The notes: generated by a model not told the origin, from the sequence alone. DNA of 64,000 nt from Lacibacter sp. H407 (GCF_037892605.1 NZ_JBBKTU010000001.1:1550001-1614000); one strand, 5' to 3'. Positions 1 through 9,257 are shown, counted from the stretch's first letter. Translations and numbers: made by a program.

Positions 1-968
1 CAAAGTTTTACAAACGCAATGGCTTCTATTACATTTTTGCACCGGCAGGTGGTGTAAGTACAGGTTGGCAATTAGTACTTCGTTCAAAAAATATTTATGG
101 GCCGTATGAACGCAAAGTGGTGATGGATCAGGGAACTACTACTGTCAATGGGCCGCACCAAGGTGCGTGGGTATCTACACAAACAGGTGAAGATTGGTTT
201 TTGCATTTTCAGGATAAAGATGCGTACGGACGAGTAGTGCACCTGCAACCAATGAAATGGGTGAATAACTGGCCGGTGATCGGTGCAGATAAAGATGGTG
301 ACGGTAAAGGTGAACCTGTTCTCACTTACAAAAAGCCAAACGTAGGAAAAACATTTCCGCTTGCTACTCCGCCTGAATCGGATGAATTCAATTCTCCTTC
401 ATTGGGTTTGCAATGGCAGTGGGAAGCCAATCCGCAACAATATTGGGCGATGGCAACGCCAGCCGGTTCTTTACGGATGTTTTCGGTGCTGAAGCCCGAC
501 TCTATTACATCTGCCTGGGATTATCCAAACATCCTAGGCCAAAAATTTCCGGCCGATGAATTTACTGCTACAACGAAAATTTTGTTCCAGCCAAAATGGG
601 AAGGCGAACGGTTTGGGTTGACCATACACGGCGCCGATTATGCGACTGTTTCTGTGATCAAACGGAAAGATGGGAACTACATTTCTTTTGCGATGTGCAA
701 AGAAGCAGACAGAGGGAAAAAGGAAACAGTACAGGACGGTGAAAAACTCAACAGTAAGGATATTTATTTACGTGTAAAAGTAACACAGGGAGCAGTGTGC
801 GAATTCAGTTACAGTGAAGATGGAATCAGTTTCAAAAAGATTGGCGACCAGTTGAAAGCAAAACCCGGCAGATGGGTGGGCGCCAAAGTGGGTATGTTTT
901 TTACACGGACGAATAAAACAAACGATGCGGGTGTAACGGATGTTGATTGGTTTCGAATTACACAATAA
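1..968 (+). CDS. Glycoside hydrolase family 43 protein, C-terminal part (5' end outside window)
   Basis: The reading frame is open from base 3 with no start in the window, so this is the 3' part of a longer gene; the GTG at 117 is an internal codon. The first ~40 visible residues (KFYKRNGFYYIFAPAGG, then LRSKNIYGPYE) match a late blade of the GH43 five-bladed propeller. Near residue 120 counted from base 3 the propeller gives way to a concanavalin-like sandwich of the type found at the C-terminus of GH43 beta-xylosidases and arabinofuranosidases (DEFNSPSLGLQWQWEANP, ending VDWFRIT). Such enzymes remove xylose or arabinose from hemicellulose or pectin side chains. The signal peptide and the catalytic Asp/Glu cannot be seen. 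It is followed by a Tat-exported oxidoreductase 44 nt downstream. The family is confident; the exact substrate is unknown. Confidence 0.85.
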   Translation, partial: KFYKRNGFYYIFAPAGGVSTGWQLVLRSKNIYGPYERKVVMDQGTTTVNGPHQGAWVSTQTGEDWFLHFQDKDAYGRVVHLQPMKWVNNWPVIGADKDGDGKGEPVLTYKKPNVGKTFPLATPPESDEFNSPSLGLQWQWEANPQQYWAMATPAGSLRMFSVLKPDSITSAWDYPNILGQKFPADEFTATTKILFQPKWEGERFGLTIHGADYATVSVIKRKDGNYISFAMCKEADRGKKETVQDGEKLNSKDIYLRVKVTQGAVCEFSYSEDGISFKKIGDQLKAKPGRWVGAKVGMFFTRTNKTNDAGVTDVDWFRITQ

Positions 969-1012
969 GTTTTCAACGATTGTATACATACTACAACTAC
1001 TAAAATTGCCAT

Positions 1013-2407
1013 ATGGAAAGAAGATCATTCGTAAAATACACGGCAGCAGCAGGTGCATCCTTAATGCTGCATCCTTTCTCTTCAATTGCTGCCGGTTCAG
1101 CCACTAAATTAAAACTCGCACTTGTTGGTACAGGTGTACGTGGTACAAGCTTGTGGGGCAAACAAATTGTCACTGAATTTAAAGATGCCTGCGAATTTGT
1201 GGGTTTGTGTGATATCAATCCCGGCCGGCTTGCTTACGGCAAAGAGTACATGGGTGTAAGCTGTCCTACGTTTATCAACGTAGATGAAATGCTGAAACAG
1301 ATCAAAGCCGATTATGTAATTGTCACAACTGTTGACTCTACACACGACGAAATAATTGTGAAGGCCTTGAACGCAGGCTTCAATGTAATTACTGAAAAAC
1401 CAATGACGACTGACGAAGACAAGTGTCGGCGAATTTTAGAAGCAGAGAAAAAATCAGGCAAAAAAGTAACGGTGGCGTTTAACTATCGCCACAGTGTACA
1501 TGCCATGCAGTTGAAAGAATTGCTGGCAGCTAACCGTGTTGGAAAAATAACCTCTGTTGATTTTAATTGGTATTTGAATGTGAATCATGGCTCCGATTAT
1601 TTCCGTCGTTGGCATGGCCGCATGGCAAAAGGTGGTTCATTATGGGTGCACAAAGCAACACACCATTTTGATTTGCTCAACTGGTGGCTCAATAGTGAAC
1701 CGGTTGAAGTAAGTGCCTATGGTTCGTTGGAGCATTACGGAAAAAACAATGCCTTCCGGGGAACCAAATGCCGTGGTTGCGAACACAAACCCAATTGTAA
1801 ATTCTATTGGGACATTACTGCCAACAAACACAATGTCAACCTGTACGTTAACAACGAGCACCACGATGGTTATATCCGTGATGGTTGTGTGTGGAGCAAC
1901 GACATCGATATTTACGACAAGATGAGTGCGCAGATCATTTATGCAAATGGTGTAACTGTTAACTATTCACTTACCACATATTCGCCCTACGAAGGATGGC
2001 AAATTGCATTCAACGGAATGAAAGGAAGAATTGAAACATGGGAAGATATTCCTTACCTGCAAAAAACGCAGGAAGATCAAGGCAAACGTCATGCAATTGA
2101 AATGAGTAATGCTGATGATGCTGTACCCGGCGAAGTACGGGAGATCATGGCCTGGGATAATTTTGGAAAAGAACATGAAGTGTATACTACGCCAAAAATT
2201 CGTGGCGGGCATGGTGGTGGTGATATTCGTATGCAGCGCAGAATGTTTACCAATACCAACGATAATCCACACCATGTAATGGCAGGAACGAGAGAAGGTG
2301 CCATGAGCATCCTCATTGGTATTGCAGCACGGAAAAGTATTCAACTCAAACGCCCGGTGAAGATCAGTGAGCTTACAGATCTTGTACCAATGGCAAACAG
2401 ATTCTAA
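1013..2407 (+). CDS. Tat-exported Gfo/Idh/MocA family oxidoreductase with a cysteine cluster
   Basis: The protein has 464 residues. The N-terminus MERRSFVKYTAAAGASLML is a twin-arginine signal, so it is probably exported folded with its cofactor. The Rossmann domain begins near residue 34 (LALVGTGVRG) and the family Glu-Lys-Pro motif is at about 128-130 (TEKPM). The C-terminal alpha/beta domain runs to the end. Family members oxidise or reduce sugar hydroxyls with NAD(P). An unusual feature is a cluster of cysteines (C253, C256, C262, C292) in CRGCEHKPNC and DGC context, which could bind a metal or form disulfides in the periplasm. It is followed after 10 nt by a small DUF4440-type gene. The substrate is unknown; a pectin- or hemicellulose-derived sugar is an inference from the neighbours. 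Confidence 0.85.
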   Translation: MERRSFVKYTAAAGASLMLHPFSSIAAGSATKLKLALVGTGVRGTSLWGKQIVTEFKDACEFVGLCDINPGRLAYGKEYMGVSCPTFINVDEMLKQIKADYVIVTTVDSTHDEIIVKALNAGFNVITEKPMTTDEDKCRRILEAEKKSGKKVTVAFNYRHSVHAMQLKELLAANRVGKITSVDFNWYLNVNHGSDYFRRWHGRMAKGGSLWVHKATHHFDLLNWWLNSEPVEVSAYGSLEHYGKNNAFRGTKCRGCEHKPNCKFYWDITANKHNVNLYVNNEHHDGYIRDGCVWSNDIDIYDKMSAQIIYANGVTVNYSLTTYSPYEGWQIAFNGMKGRIETWEDIPYLQKTQEDQGKRHAIEMSNADDAVPGEVREIMAWDNFGKEHEVYTTPKIRGGHGGGDIRMQRRMFTNTNDNPHHVMAGTREGAMSILIGIAARKSIQLKRPVKISELTDLVPMANRF

Positions 2408-2417
2408 AAATTGAAGT

Positions 2418-2855
2418 ATGATAAAGCAACGATTCTTGATGGCTGTTCTTGTATTATTGATCAGCACAACTATATCAGCACAAAGCAAACAGGAAACAGC
2501 CGTTAGTAATGCTGTTGAAAAGCTACGCACTGCAATGGTTAGTGGCGAACGTGCAACACTTGATGCAATAGCTGCTGAGCAGCTCAGTTATGGCCATTCA
2601 AGTGGTTTGATCGAAACAAAAGCGCAGTTTGTAGAGAAGATCGCCAGTGGTCAATCCGATTTTGTTTCAATTGAGTTTAAGAATCAAACCATCAGCATCA
2701 GCAAAAACACAGCAATTGTGCGTCACGAACTGCATGCTGTTACCAACGATAACAACAAACCCGGCGAAGTACACCTCAAGATCCTGCTCATTTGGCAAAA
2801 ACAAGGAAAAGAGTGGAAATTATTGGCCCGTCAGGCAGTCAGAATTACCCCATAA
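2418..2855 (+). CDS. Exported NTF2-like (DUF4440-type) small protein
   Basis: The protein has 145 residues and starts with a clear signal peptide (MIKQRFLMAVLVLLISTTISAQ), so it is periplasmic or secreted. The rest resembles the NTF2-like/DUF4440 cone fold: an N-terminal helix (AVSNAVEKLRTAMVSGERATLDAI), a central YGHSSGLIETKAQFVEKI segment, and C-terminal strands with WKLLARQAVRI. These small folds act as isomerases, ligand-binding proteins or partner domains; no catalytic role can be assigned. It lies 10 nt after the oxidoreductase gene, so the two are probably co-transcribed. The next gene, GH28, is separated by about 200 nt that contain their own promoter-like signals. Confidence 0.75.
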   Translation: MIKQRFLMAVLVLLISTTISAQSKQETAVSNAVEKLRTAMVSGERATLDAIAAEQLSYGHSSGLIETKAQFVEKIASGQSDFVSIEFKNQTISISKNTAIVRHELHAVTNDNNKPGEVHLKILLIWQKQGKEWKLLARQAVRITP

Positions 2856-2922
2856 AACAGACAAACGTACTCCTTCGCAGGTTATTAAACCTGTAATTTT
2901 ATCTGGTTGATTTTGAATCATT

Positions 2923-2956
2923 TTTACGCAACAATTCCCGATAACGATTGCGTAAA
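2923..2956. promoter_or_regulatory. 9-bp inverted repeat upstream of the GH28 promoter, possible operator
   Basis: TTTACGCAA at 2923-2931 is repeated exactly as its reverse complement TTGCGTAAA at 2948-2956, with 16 nt between the arms. It lies about 18 nt upstream of the TTG of a promoter-like sequence for the pectin genes. The position suits an activator or dimeric regulator site. No regulator is identified. A hairpin at the end of the preceding transcript is the alternative. Confidence 0.35.
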
Positions 2957-2973
2957 TAAATCCCTGTATTTCC

Positions 2974-3004
2974 TTGAATATGCTGCCACATAAGGGTAAA
3001 ATTG
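2974..3004 (+). promoter_or_regulatory. Putative Bacteroidota promoter of the GH28-GH105-CE8 operon
   Basis: TTG at 2974-2976 and TAAAATTG at 2997-3004 are 20 nt apart. This resembles the Bacteroidota -33 TTG / -7 TAnnTTTG promoter, with one mismatch in the -7 element. It would start transcription near 3011, about 43 nt before the GH28 start codon. It is a sequence match only. Confidence 0.35.
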
Positions 3005-3053
3005 TACACTCGAAACCTGCGCCAATTCTATTCCTTAACGATTCAACGATGTC

Positions 3054-4706
3054 ATGAAAAAAATCATTCTTATACTTCCTTTTCTTTTAACAGTTTGCGC
3101 AGCGTTTGCACAGTTCAATGTAAAAATGCCCGTGGTGGTTGCTCCCAAATTCAAAAAAGATACAACCAACATTAAGAAGTTTGGCGCTGTTCCCGATGGT
3201 AATACACTCAATACAAAAGCCATCAACAATGCAATTGATGCCTGCAGTAAAAAAGGTGGTGGTGTTGTATTGGTTCCTGCAGGTTTATGGTTAACAGGAC
3301 CGATTGTACTGAAGAGTAATGTGAATCTTCATTTAGCAACAGGATCAACGTTACTGTTTACAGCTGATAAATCGCAATACACACTAGTGAAAGCAAACTG
3401 GGAAGGTTTACCTCAAATGCGTAACCAATCTCCTATCTCTGCAACCGGCGTAAGTAATATTGCTATTACAGGTAAAGGAATTGTTGATGGTAATGGTGAT
3501 GGATGGCGCTCAGTAAAAAGTGATAAGTTAACTGCAGGTCAATGGAAAAAATTAGTTGCGAGTGGCGGTGTGGTGAGTGATGATAAAAAAACATGGTATC
3601 CTTCTGAAGCTTTTATGAAAGCAAGCAAAGGACCGGCAAACCCTGGTGAAATTAAACCTGAACGTGATGCAGCTTACTTTGCAGGCATCAAAGATTTTCT
3701 TCGTCCAAACATGGTGTTGATCACTGAGTGCAAATACATTTTATTAGAAGGCGTAACCTTTCAAAATTCAGCAGCTTGGTGTTTGCATCCATTGATGAGT
3801 GAGCACTTAACTGTCCGCAACATTTTTGTAAAAAATCCCTGGTATGCACAGAATGGTGACGGTATTGATGTAGAAAGTTGCAGCAATGTACTCATTGAAA
3901 ATTCCGTGTTTGATGTGGGTGATGATGCATTGTGTATGAAGAGTGGTCGTGATGCAGAAGGCCGCAAACGTGCAATGCCCACACAAAATGTGATCATTCG
4001 TGGCTGTACTGTGTATGCATCGCATGGTGGTTTTGTTATTGGCAGTGAAATGAGTGGTGGTGCAAGAAACATGTACATCAGCAATTGCACATTCATTGGA
4101 ACAGATATTGGTCTTCGTTTTAAAACAACAAGAGGCCGTGGTGGTGTGGTTGAGAATATCTTCATCAAAGACATCTACATGAAAGATATTCCTGCTGAAG
4201 CCATTTTGTTTGACATGTATTACATGGCGAAAGATCCTGTTCCACTCTTAGGTGAAAAAAGAGAATTACCAAAAGTGGAAGTAAAACCCGTTGATGAAAC
4301 AACCCCGGTGTTCAGGAATTTCCATATCAGCAATGTGTATTGCAATGGTGCAGCAAAAGGCATTTTTGTTAGAGGACTTCCTGAAATGCATGTTAAAGAT
4401 ATTGTTTTAGAGAATATGGTATTGCAGGCCGATAAAGGAATTGATGTGCAGGAAGCAAGCGGTATTACGTTCAAAAATATCCAGATCATTTCTGCTGATA
4501 CAAAACCGGTAGTGGATATTCTCAACAGCGATAATATTTCATTTGATAAGATCACTTACAAAGATGGCAGTGAAGTACTGTTTCGTGTAAGTGGTGATCG
4601 TAATAAAAACATCACGATTAAAAATACAAACGCCAGCAACGCCAAAGAAAAATTGCTTTTGGAATTTGGTGCTGATGCAAAAGAAATTAATTGGTTATCT
4701 AAATAA
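3054..4706 (+). CDS. Glycoside hydrolase family 28 polygalacturonase
   Basis: The protein has 550 residues with an N-terminal signal peptide (MKKIILILPFLLTVCAAFAQ). It is a right-handed beta-helix pectinase that hydrolyses alpha-1,4-galacturonosyl bonds, outside the cytoplasm. All four GH28 signatures are visible: NGDGID (residues 267-272), GDD (289-291), SHGG around H324, and R355-F-K357 in place of the usual RIK. The N-terminal KFGAVPDGNTLNTKAINNAI block is also typical. The length is above a minimal polygalacturonase, as in Bacteroidota exo-acting members. It opens a tight run with GH105 (32 nt later) and pectinesterase, which together form a homogalacturonan-degrading set. Exo- or rhamnogalacturonan-specific action cannot be told apart from sequence alone. 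Confidence 0.92.
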   Translation: MKKIILILPFLLTVCAAFAQFNVKMPVVVAPKFKKDTTNIKKFGAVPDGNTLNTKAINNAIDACSKKGGGVVLVPAGLWLTGPIVLKSNVNLHLATGSTLLFTADKSQYTLVKANWEGLPQMRNQSPISATGVSNIAITGKGIVDGNGDGWRSVKSDKLTAGQWKKLVASGGVVSDDKKTWYPSEAFMKASKGPANPGEIKPERDAAYFAGIKDFLRPNMVLITECKYILLEGVTFQNSAAWCLHPLMSEHLTVRNIFVKNPWYAQNGDGIDVESCSNVLIENSVFDVGDDALCMKSGRDAEGRKRAMPTQNVIIRGCTVYASHGGFVIGSEMSGGARNMYISNCTFIGTDIGLRFKTTRGRGGVVENIFIKDIYMKDIPAEAILFDMYYMAKDPVPLLGEKRELPKVEVKPVDETTPVFRNFHISNVYCNGAAKGIFVRGLPEMHVKDIVLENMVLQADKGIDVQEASGITFKNIQIISADTKPVVDILNSDNISFDKITYKDGSEVLFRVSGDRNKNITIKNTNASNAKEKLLLEFGADAKEINWLSK

Positions 4707-4738
4707 AAACGATTGGCCGTAGCACATAAAAAAGGAAC

Positions 4739-6643
4739 ATGAAGAAACTTATTACAATAGTACTACTTGCAATTACGCTTCAGTCAACTGCTCAAACAAA
4801 ATATAGCGAGAAGATTGCTGCCACAGTTGATAAAATCTGGCCCGATAGTTTACCCATCGGCAGCAGAACCAAATGGAGCTACGACATGGGCGTGGTGCTG
4901 AAAGGTTTTGAAAGCCTTTGGATGCGTACAGGTAATGTGGCTTATTACAATTCCATCAAAAACCGTATGGATTATTTCGTACAAAATGATGGAACGATCA
5001 AAGGATATGAAGCAGAAGAATACAATATCGATCATGTAAACAATGGTAAGCTGGTGTTAATGCTGTATCGTATTACCGGTGCAGACAAGTACAAGAAAGC
5101 AGCCATGCATCTCCGTGATCAGTTGCGTACACATCCTCGTACGAAGGAAGGTGGTTTCTGGCATAAGAAGATTTATACCAACCAGATGTGGTTGGATGGT
5201 TTGTATATGGGTGCTCCGTTCTATGCAGAGTATGCCATGCTCTTTCACGAAGACACAGCCTTTAACGATATTGCCAACCAGTTTATCTGGATGGAGAAAC
5301 ATGCACGGGATCCAAAAACAGGATTACTCTATCATGCATGGGACGAAAGTAAAGAACAGCAATGGGCCAATAAAACAACAGGCACTTCACCGCACTTCTG
5401 GGCAAGAGCAATGGGTTGGTATGCAGATGCATTGGTTGATGCACTCGACTACTTCCCTGCTGATCATCCAAAACGCAAAGACCTCATTGCAATATTGAAC
5501 CGTTTGGTAAATGCCATTGAAAAACAACAAGACCCAACAACTGGTTTGTGGTACGATGTGATGGTATACAATGGTCCCGGTAAAGAGAAAAACTATTTTG
5601 AAGCATCTGCTTCTTCTCAATTTGTATATGCAGTTGCAAAAGGTGTTCGCAAAGGATATTTACCAGCTGCTAAACTTTCGATTGCAAAAAAAGGATATGA
5701 TGGAATTGTAAAACGTTTCATCAAAGAAGAGAACGGTCAAACGAATTTGCATGGCACAGTGAAAGTATCAGGACTTGGTGGCAAGCCTTACCGTGATGGA
5801 AGTTTTGCATACTACATGAGTGAAGATGTGATTGTGAATGATGCAAAAGGTGTTGGTGCATTTTTATTGGCAGCAGGAGAAATGGAACAGTTGCCCACAC
5901 AAGCCATTGGGAAAGGCAAAACTGTTTTGCTCGACCGTTGGTTCAACAGTGAGAAAAAGAAAGATGCTGGCGACCAAATGAGTTACTGGCATTATACATG
6001 GGAAGAAAGAAGTCATGGTGGTTATTATACACTCGGAACTATTTTCGAACGCTATGGTGCAAATCTTAAATCATTAGATGTTGCGCCAACAGCGAGCAAT
6101 CTCAGCAAAGCATCGGTTTATGTAATGGTTGATCCTGATCATATCCGTGATAATCCAAAACCAAATTATGTTACAGCAACAGATGTAGCTGCAATCAGCA
6201 ATTGGGTAAATGCAGGCGGTGTGTTGGTAATATTGGCCAACGACAGTAACAACTGTGATCTGCCTCATTTAAATCTGCTTGCAAATAAGTTTGGCATCAA
6301 CTTCACCAACAACAGTTTGAACATGGTGAAGAATGATACCTATGTGCAAGGTGAAGTAATGCCCGGCGTAAACAATCCTGTTTTCAAAACAACAAAAAGA
6401 ATGTTCCTGAAAGAACTCAGCGAACTCACTGTAAAAGCACCGGCAAAAGCATTGGTAACAAAAGACAATGCTGTGATCATTGCTGTTGCAAAATATGGCA
6501 AAGGAACTGTGTTTGCTGTGGGCGATCCATGGGTGTATAACGAATATATTGATAACAGGAAACTGCTACCCGCAGAATTCGAAAATTATAAAGCAGCAGA
6601 AGACCTTGTAAAATGGCTATTGCAGCAGGCAGTTAAGAAGTGA
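4739..6643 (+). CDS. GH105 unsaturated rhamnogalacturonyl hydrolase with extra C-terminal domain
   Basis: The protein has 634 residues with a signal peptide (MKKLITIVLLAITLQSTAQ). Residues ~25-380 form the (alpha/alpha)6 barrel of GH105 (WSYDMGVVLKGFESLW, HKKIYTNQMWLDGLYMG, FWARAMGWYADALVDAL). This enzyme removes the 4,5-unsaturated uronic acid left by pectate or rhamnogalacturonan lyases and feeds KduI/KduD downstream. The family usually stops near 370 residues. Here residues ~390-634 form a separate alpha/beta domain resembling DUF4350/glutamine-amidotransferase-like folds (ISNWVNAGGVLVILAND, then YGKGTVFAVGDPW). It overlaps the next gene by 4 nt. The hydrolase call is confident; the role of the added domain is unknown. 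Confidence 0.9.
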   Translation: MKKLITIVLLAITLQSTAQTKYSEKIAATVDKIWPDSLPIGSRTKWSYDMGVVLKGFESLWMRTGNVAYYNSIKNRMDYFVQNDGTIKGYEAEEYNIDHVNNGKLVLMLYRITGADKYKKAAMHLRDQLRTHPRTKEGGFWHKKIYTNQMWLDGLYMGAPFYAEYAMLFHEDTAFNDIANQFIWMEKHARDPKTGLLYHAWDESKEQQWANKTTGTSPHFWARAMGWYADALVDALDYFPADHPKRKDLIAILNRLVNAIEKQQDPTTGLWYDVMVYNGPGKEKNYFEASASSQFVYAVAKGVRKGYLPAAKLSIAKKGYDGIVKRFIKEENGQTNLHGTVKVSGLGGKPYRDGSFAYYMSEDVIVNDAKGVGAFLLAAGEMEQLPTQAIGKGKTVLLDRWFNSEKKKDAGDQMSYWHYTWEERSHGGYYTLGTIFERYGANLKSLDVAPTASNLSKASVYVMVDPDHIRDNPKPNYVTATDVAAISNWVNAGGVLVILANDSNNCDLPHLNLLANKFGINFTNNSLNMVKNDTYVQGEVMPGVNNPVFKTTKRMFLKELSELTVKAPAKALVTKDNAVIIAVAKYGKGTVFAVGDPWVYNEYIDNRKLLPAEFENYKAAEDLVKWLLQQAVKK

Positions 6644-7644
6644 GGACGAAGCTGACGATATTGAGTTTTGTAATGGTTTATTTGCTGATCAATTTTTCAG
6701 CAAACAGTCAACAAAGATTGGTGGTTGCACAGGATGGAAGTGGAAATTACAAAACAGTACAGGAAGCCATCAATAGTTTAAGTGATTCATCAGCAGTTAC
6801 AAGATCGATCTATATTAAGAAAGGGATCTACAAAGAAAAGATCTTCATCAAGAAAAATAATCTCGTACTCGAAGGCGAAGACAGAACAACCACTACTATA
6901 ACAGCCGCCATTGCAAGAGATGAATGGCGCTGCGATCATATAGATGATTGGGGCGTTGCCACCATGAATGTTGGCGCCAATGATATTACATTGAAAAACC
7001 TCACCGTCAGCAACAGCTATGGTTTTGATTTTTTGCAAGACAGAGTTGTTGCCTGTGCTGCTGATACTGTGAACAAAAAGAAAACGATCACAAAGGGTGG
7101 TCACCAGATGGCACTGCGAACAATGGGCTGCACAAGGTTAAAAGCCATCAACTGTAATTTCAAAGCTTATGCAGGCGATACAGTGAGTCCATGGGAAGTA
7201 GAGAATGGCATGTGGTATTTCAAAGATTGTGTAATGGAGGGTGGTGTTGATTTTTATTGTCCACGTGGCTGGGCATTTGCAGAGAACTGTGAGTTTATTG
7301 CCAACACCGGCTCTGCTGCAATATGGCATGACGGTTCAAGACATGAAGATTCAAAAACTGTTTTGCTCAATTGCAGGTTTAAAGGTTATGATGGGTTTCT
7401 GTTGGGTCGCTATCATCGTGATGCACAGTTTTATCTCATCAATTGTTTGTTTGCAGATAACATGAAAGATGCGCCCATCTATCGTGTTTCAACAACCAAT
7501 AACATTCAATGGGGCGAACGGATCTACTATTACAATTGTCACCGGAAAGCAGGCAATTATGCCTGGTTCAATAATAATATCAGTAAGGAATTGGTTCAAA
7601 AGATCAATGCACAATGGGTGTTTGGTGAACGATGGAAACCATAA
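6640..7644 (+). CDS. Pectinesterase (carbohydrate esterase family 8)
   Basis: The protein has 334 residues. The start is a GTG that overlaps the GH105 stop as GTGA. It is chosen because it yields the basic start of a signal peptide (MRTKLTILSFVMVYLLINFSANS); the next ATG, at 6673, would cut this short. CE8 enzymes remove methyl esters from homogalacturonan so that GH28 or lyases can act. The beta-helix motifs are present in divergent form: GGHQ (Q156), AGDT (D180, acid/base position), GGVDFY (D204, nucleophile position) and LGR (R257). The usual LGRPW reads LGRYH. Coupling to GH105 by the 4-nt overlap suggests translational coupling. Specificity for methylated oligogalacturonides is an inference. 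Confidence 0.85.
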   Translation: MRTKLTILSFVMVYLLINFSANSQQRLVVAQDGSGNYKTVQEAINSLSDSSAVTRSIYIKKGIYKEKIFIKKNNLVLEGEDRTTTTITAAIARDEWRCDHIDDWGVATMNVGANDITLKNLTVSNSYGFDFLQDRVVACAADTVNKKKTITKGGHQMALRTMGCTRLKAINCNFKAYAGDTVSPWEVENGMWYFKDCVMEGGVDFYCPRGWAFAENCEFIANTGSAAIWHDGSRHEDSKTVLLNCRFKGYDGFLLGRYHRDAQFYLINCLFADNMKDAPIYRVSTTNNIQWGERIYYYNCHRKAGNYAWFNNNISKELVQKINAQWVFGERWKP

Positions 7645-7715
7645 AACAAGAATAGCGATGATCATCAAATAAGAAGATCATTGCTGTTCAGTTAATAATT
7701 TAAAGTGAGCACAAG

Positions 7716-9257
7716 ATGCAGTTATCAAAAGAAACGTTATCGAAATTAAACGGCACGGTACAGTCTGTTCCTGCAGATGCATTGTTTGCATTACCTGAAA
7801 AAGTACTTCAGTTTGGTACAGGTGTGTTGTTACGTGGTTTGCCCGATTATTTTATCGACAAGGCAAATAAGAAAGGCATGTTCAATGGCCGTGTAGTGAT
7901 TGTAAAATCAACTGACAGTGGTGGCACAGATGCATATGAAGTGCAGGATGGTTTATTCACTCATTGCATCAGCGGTATCCGTCAGCAAAAAATTACAGAA
8001 GAGTATATCATCAATGCCTCTGTGAGTCGTGTGCTTTCTGCAAAATCGCAATGGCAGCAGATATTGGATTGCGCTTCCAATCCTGAAATGGAGATCATCA
8101 TCTCTAACACAACCGAAGTTGGAATTGTATTGGTAGAAGAAGATAAGATCACTAACAACCCACCAGTATCGTTCCCGGGCAAACTCCTTGCATTCCTTCA
8201 TGAACGTTATAAAGCATTCAATGGCGATGTAACTAAAGGAATGGTGATTGTACCAACAGAACTCATCACCGACAATGGAACAAAACTCCAGGCCATTGTC
8301 ATGGAACTGGCGCATCTCAACAATCTTGATTATGCATTTATTGATTGGCTGGAAAATGCAAATACATTCTGCAATTCATTGGTCGATCGTATTGTGCCCG
8401 GTAAACTTCCTGTTGCACAACAAAAAGCAACAGAAGCAAAACTAGGTTTCACAGACGAACTAATGATCATGAGTGAACCTTACAGCTTGTGGGCTATTGA
8501 AACATCAAACCCAAAAGTACAAGAGGTATTAAGTTTTGCAAAAGCAGACGATGGGGTTGTTATTACCAATGATATTACCAAACAGCGTGAATTGAAACTT
8601 CGTTTGCTCAATGGTACACATACATTCTCGTGCGGCATTGCTTTCCTTTCAGGTTTTGAAACCGTGAAAGAAGCAATGGAAAACAAAACAATGGGTTTGT
8701 ACGTGTATGATCTCATGCATCATGAAATAGCACCATGTGTTAGTAATGATAAGATTTCGGTGTTGGAAGCACGTGAGTTCTCCGGTAACGTTATCGACCG
8801 TTTCCGTAACCCGTTTATTGAGCATAAATGGATTAGTATTACGCTAAATTATTCGCACAAAATGCGCATGCGTAACATACCTTTACTGCTCAAACATTTT
8901 GAACAGGATCTCTATGTTCCCGGTTCGATGGCATTGGGTTTTGCAGCTTATATTTTATTTATGAAGTGTGAGCACAGTGAAAGTGGCACCTACTATGGTG
9001 AAGCTAACGGTGTAGTTTACCCGATACAGGATGAACACGCCGGTTTTTTCCATCAGCTTTGGAAAAACAATAAACCATCAGATGTAGTGAAGAAGGCATT
9101 GGCGAATGAGCAAATCCTTGGACATGATCTTTCAGAGTTACCCGGTTTTGCATTTGCAGTGAGCTCTTATATGGATGCGATGATGGAGGAAGGTGTGTTG
9201 AACACTGTAAAAAATTACCAGTTAAACAGAGATAAAGTAGAGAGTAATGAAGCATAA
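7716..9257 (+). CDS. uxaB: Tagaturonate reductase (altronate oxidoreductase)
   Basis: The protein has 513 residues and is cytoplasmic. It belongs to the long-chain mannitol dehydrogenase family and reduces D-tagaturonate to D-altronate with NADH in galacturonate breakdown. The N-terminal nucleotide-binding segment KVLQFGTGVLLRGLPDYFID and the central KLRLLNGTHTFSCGIAFLSG (Lys-x5-Asn-x2-H type catalytic block) are diagnostic of UxaB/UxuB. Its end overlaps the start of uxaA by 11 nt, so the two are translationally coupled. UxaB is preferred over UxuB because of the coupling to altronate dehydratase. Some activity on fructuronate cannot be excluded. Confidence 0.93.
   Translation: MQLSKETLSKLNGTVQSVPADALFALPEKVLQFGTGVLLRGLPDYFIDKANKKGMFNGRVVIVKSTDSGGTDAYEVQDGLFTHCISGIRQQKITEEYIINASVSRVLSAKSQWQQILDCASNPEMEIIISNTTEVGIVLVEEDKITNNPPVSFPGKLLAFLHERYKAFNGDVTKGMVIVPTELITDNGTKLQAIVMELAHLNNLDYAFIDWLENANTFCNSLVDRIVPGKLPVAQQKATEAKLGFTDELMIMSEPYSLWAIETSNPKVQEVLSFAKADDGVVITNDITKQRELKLRLLNGTHTFSCGIAFLSGFETVKEAMENKTMGLYVYDLMHHEIAPCVSNDKISVLEAREFSGNVIDRFRNPFIEHKWISITLNYSHKMRMRNIPLLLKHFEQDLYVPGSMALGFAAYILFMKCEHSESGTYYGEANGVVYPIQDEHAGFFHQLWKNNKPSDVVKKALANEQILGHDLSELPGFAFAVSSYMDAMMEEGVLNTVKNYQLNRDKVESNEA

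Noticed and set aside
1967-2530. 187-codon - strand frame over the end of the first oxidoreductase and the DUF4440 gene
   Set aside because: It overlaps two convincing + genes with signal peptides and family motifs, and its own product has no recognisable feature.
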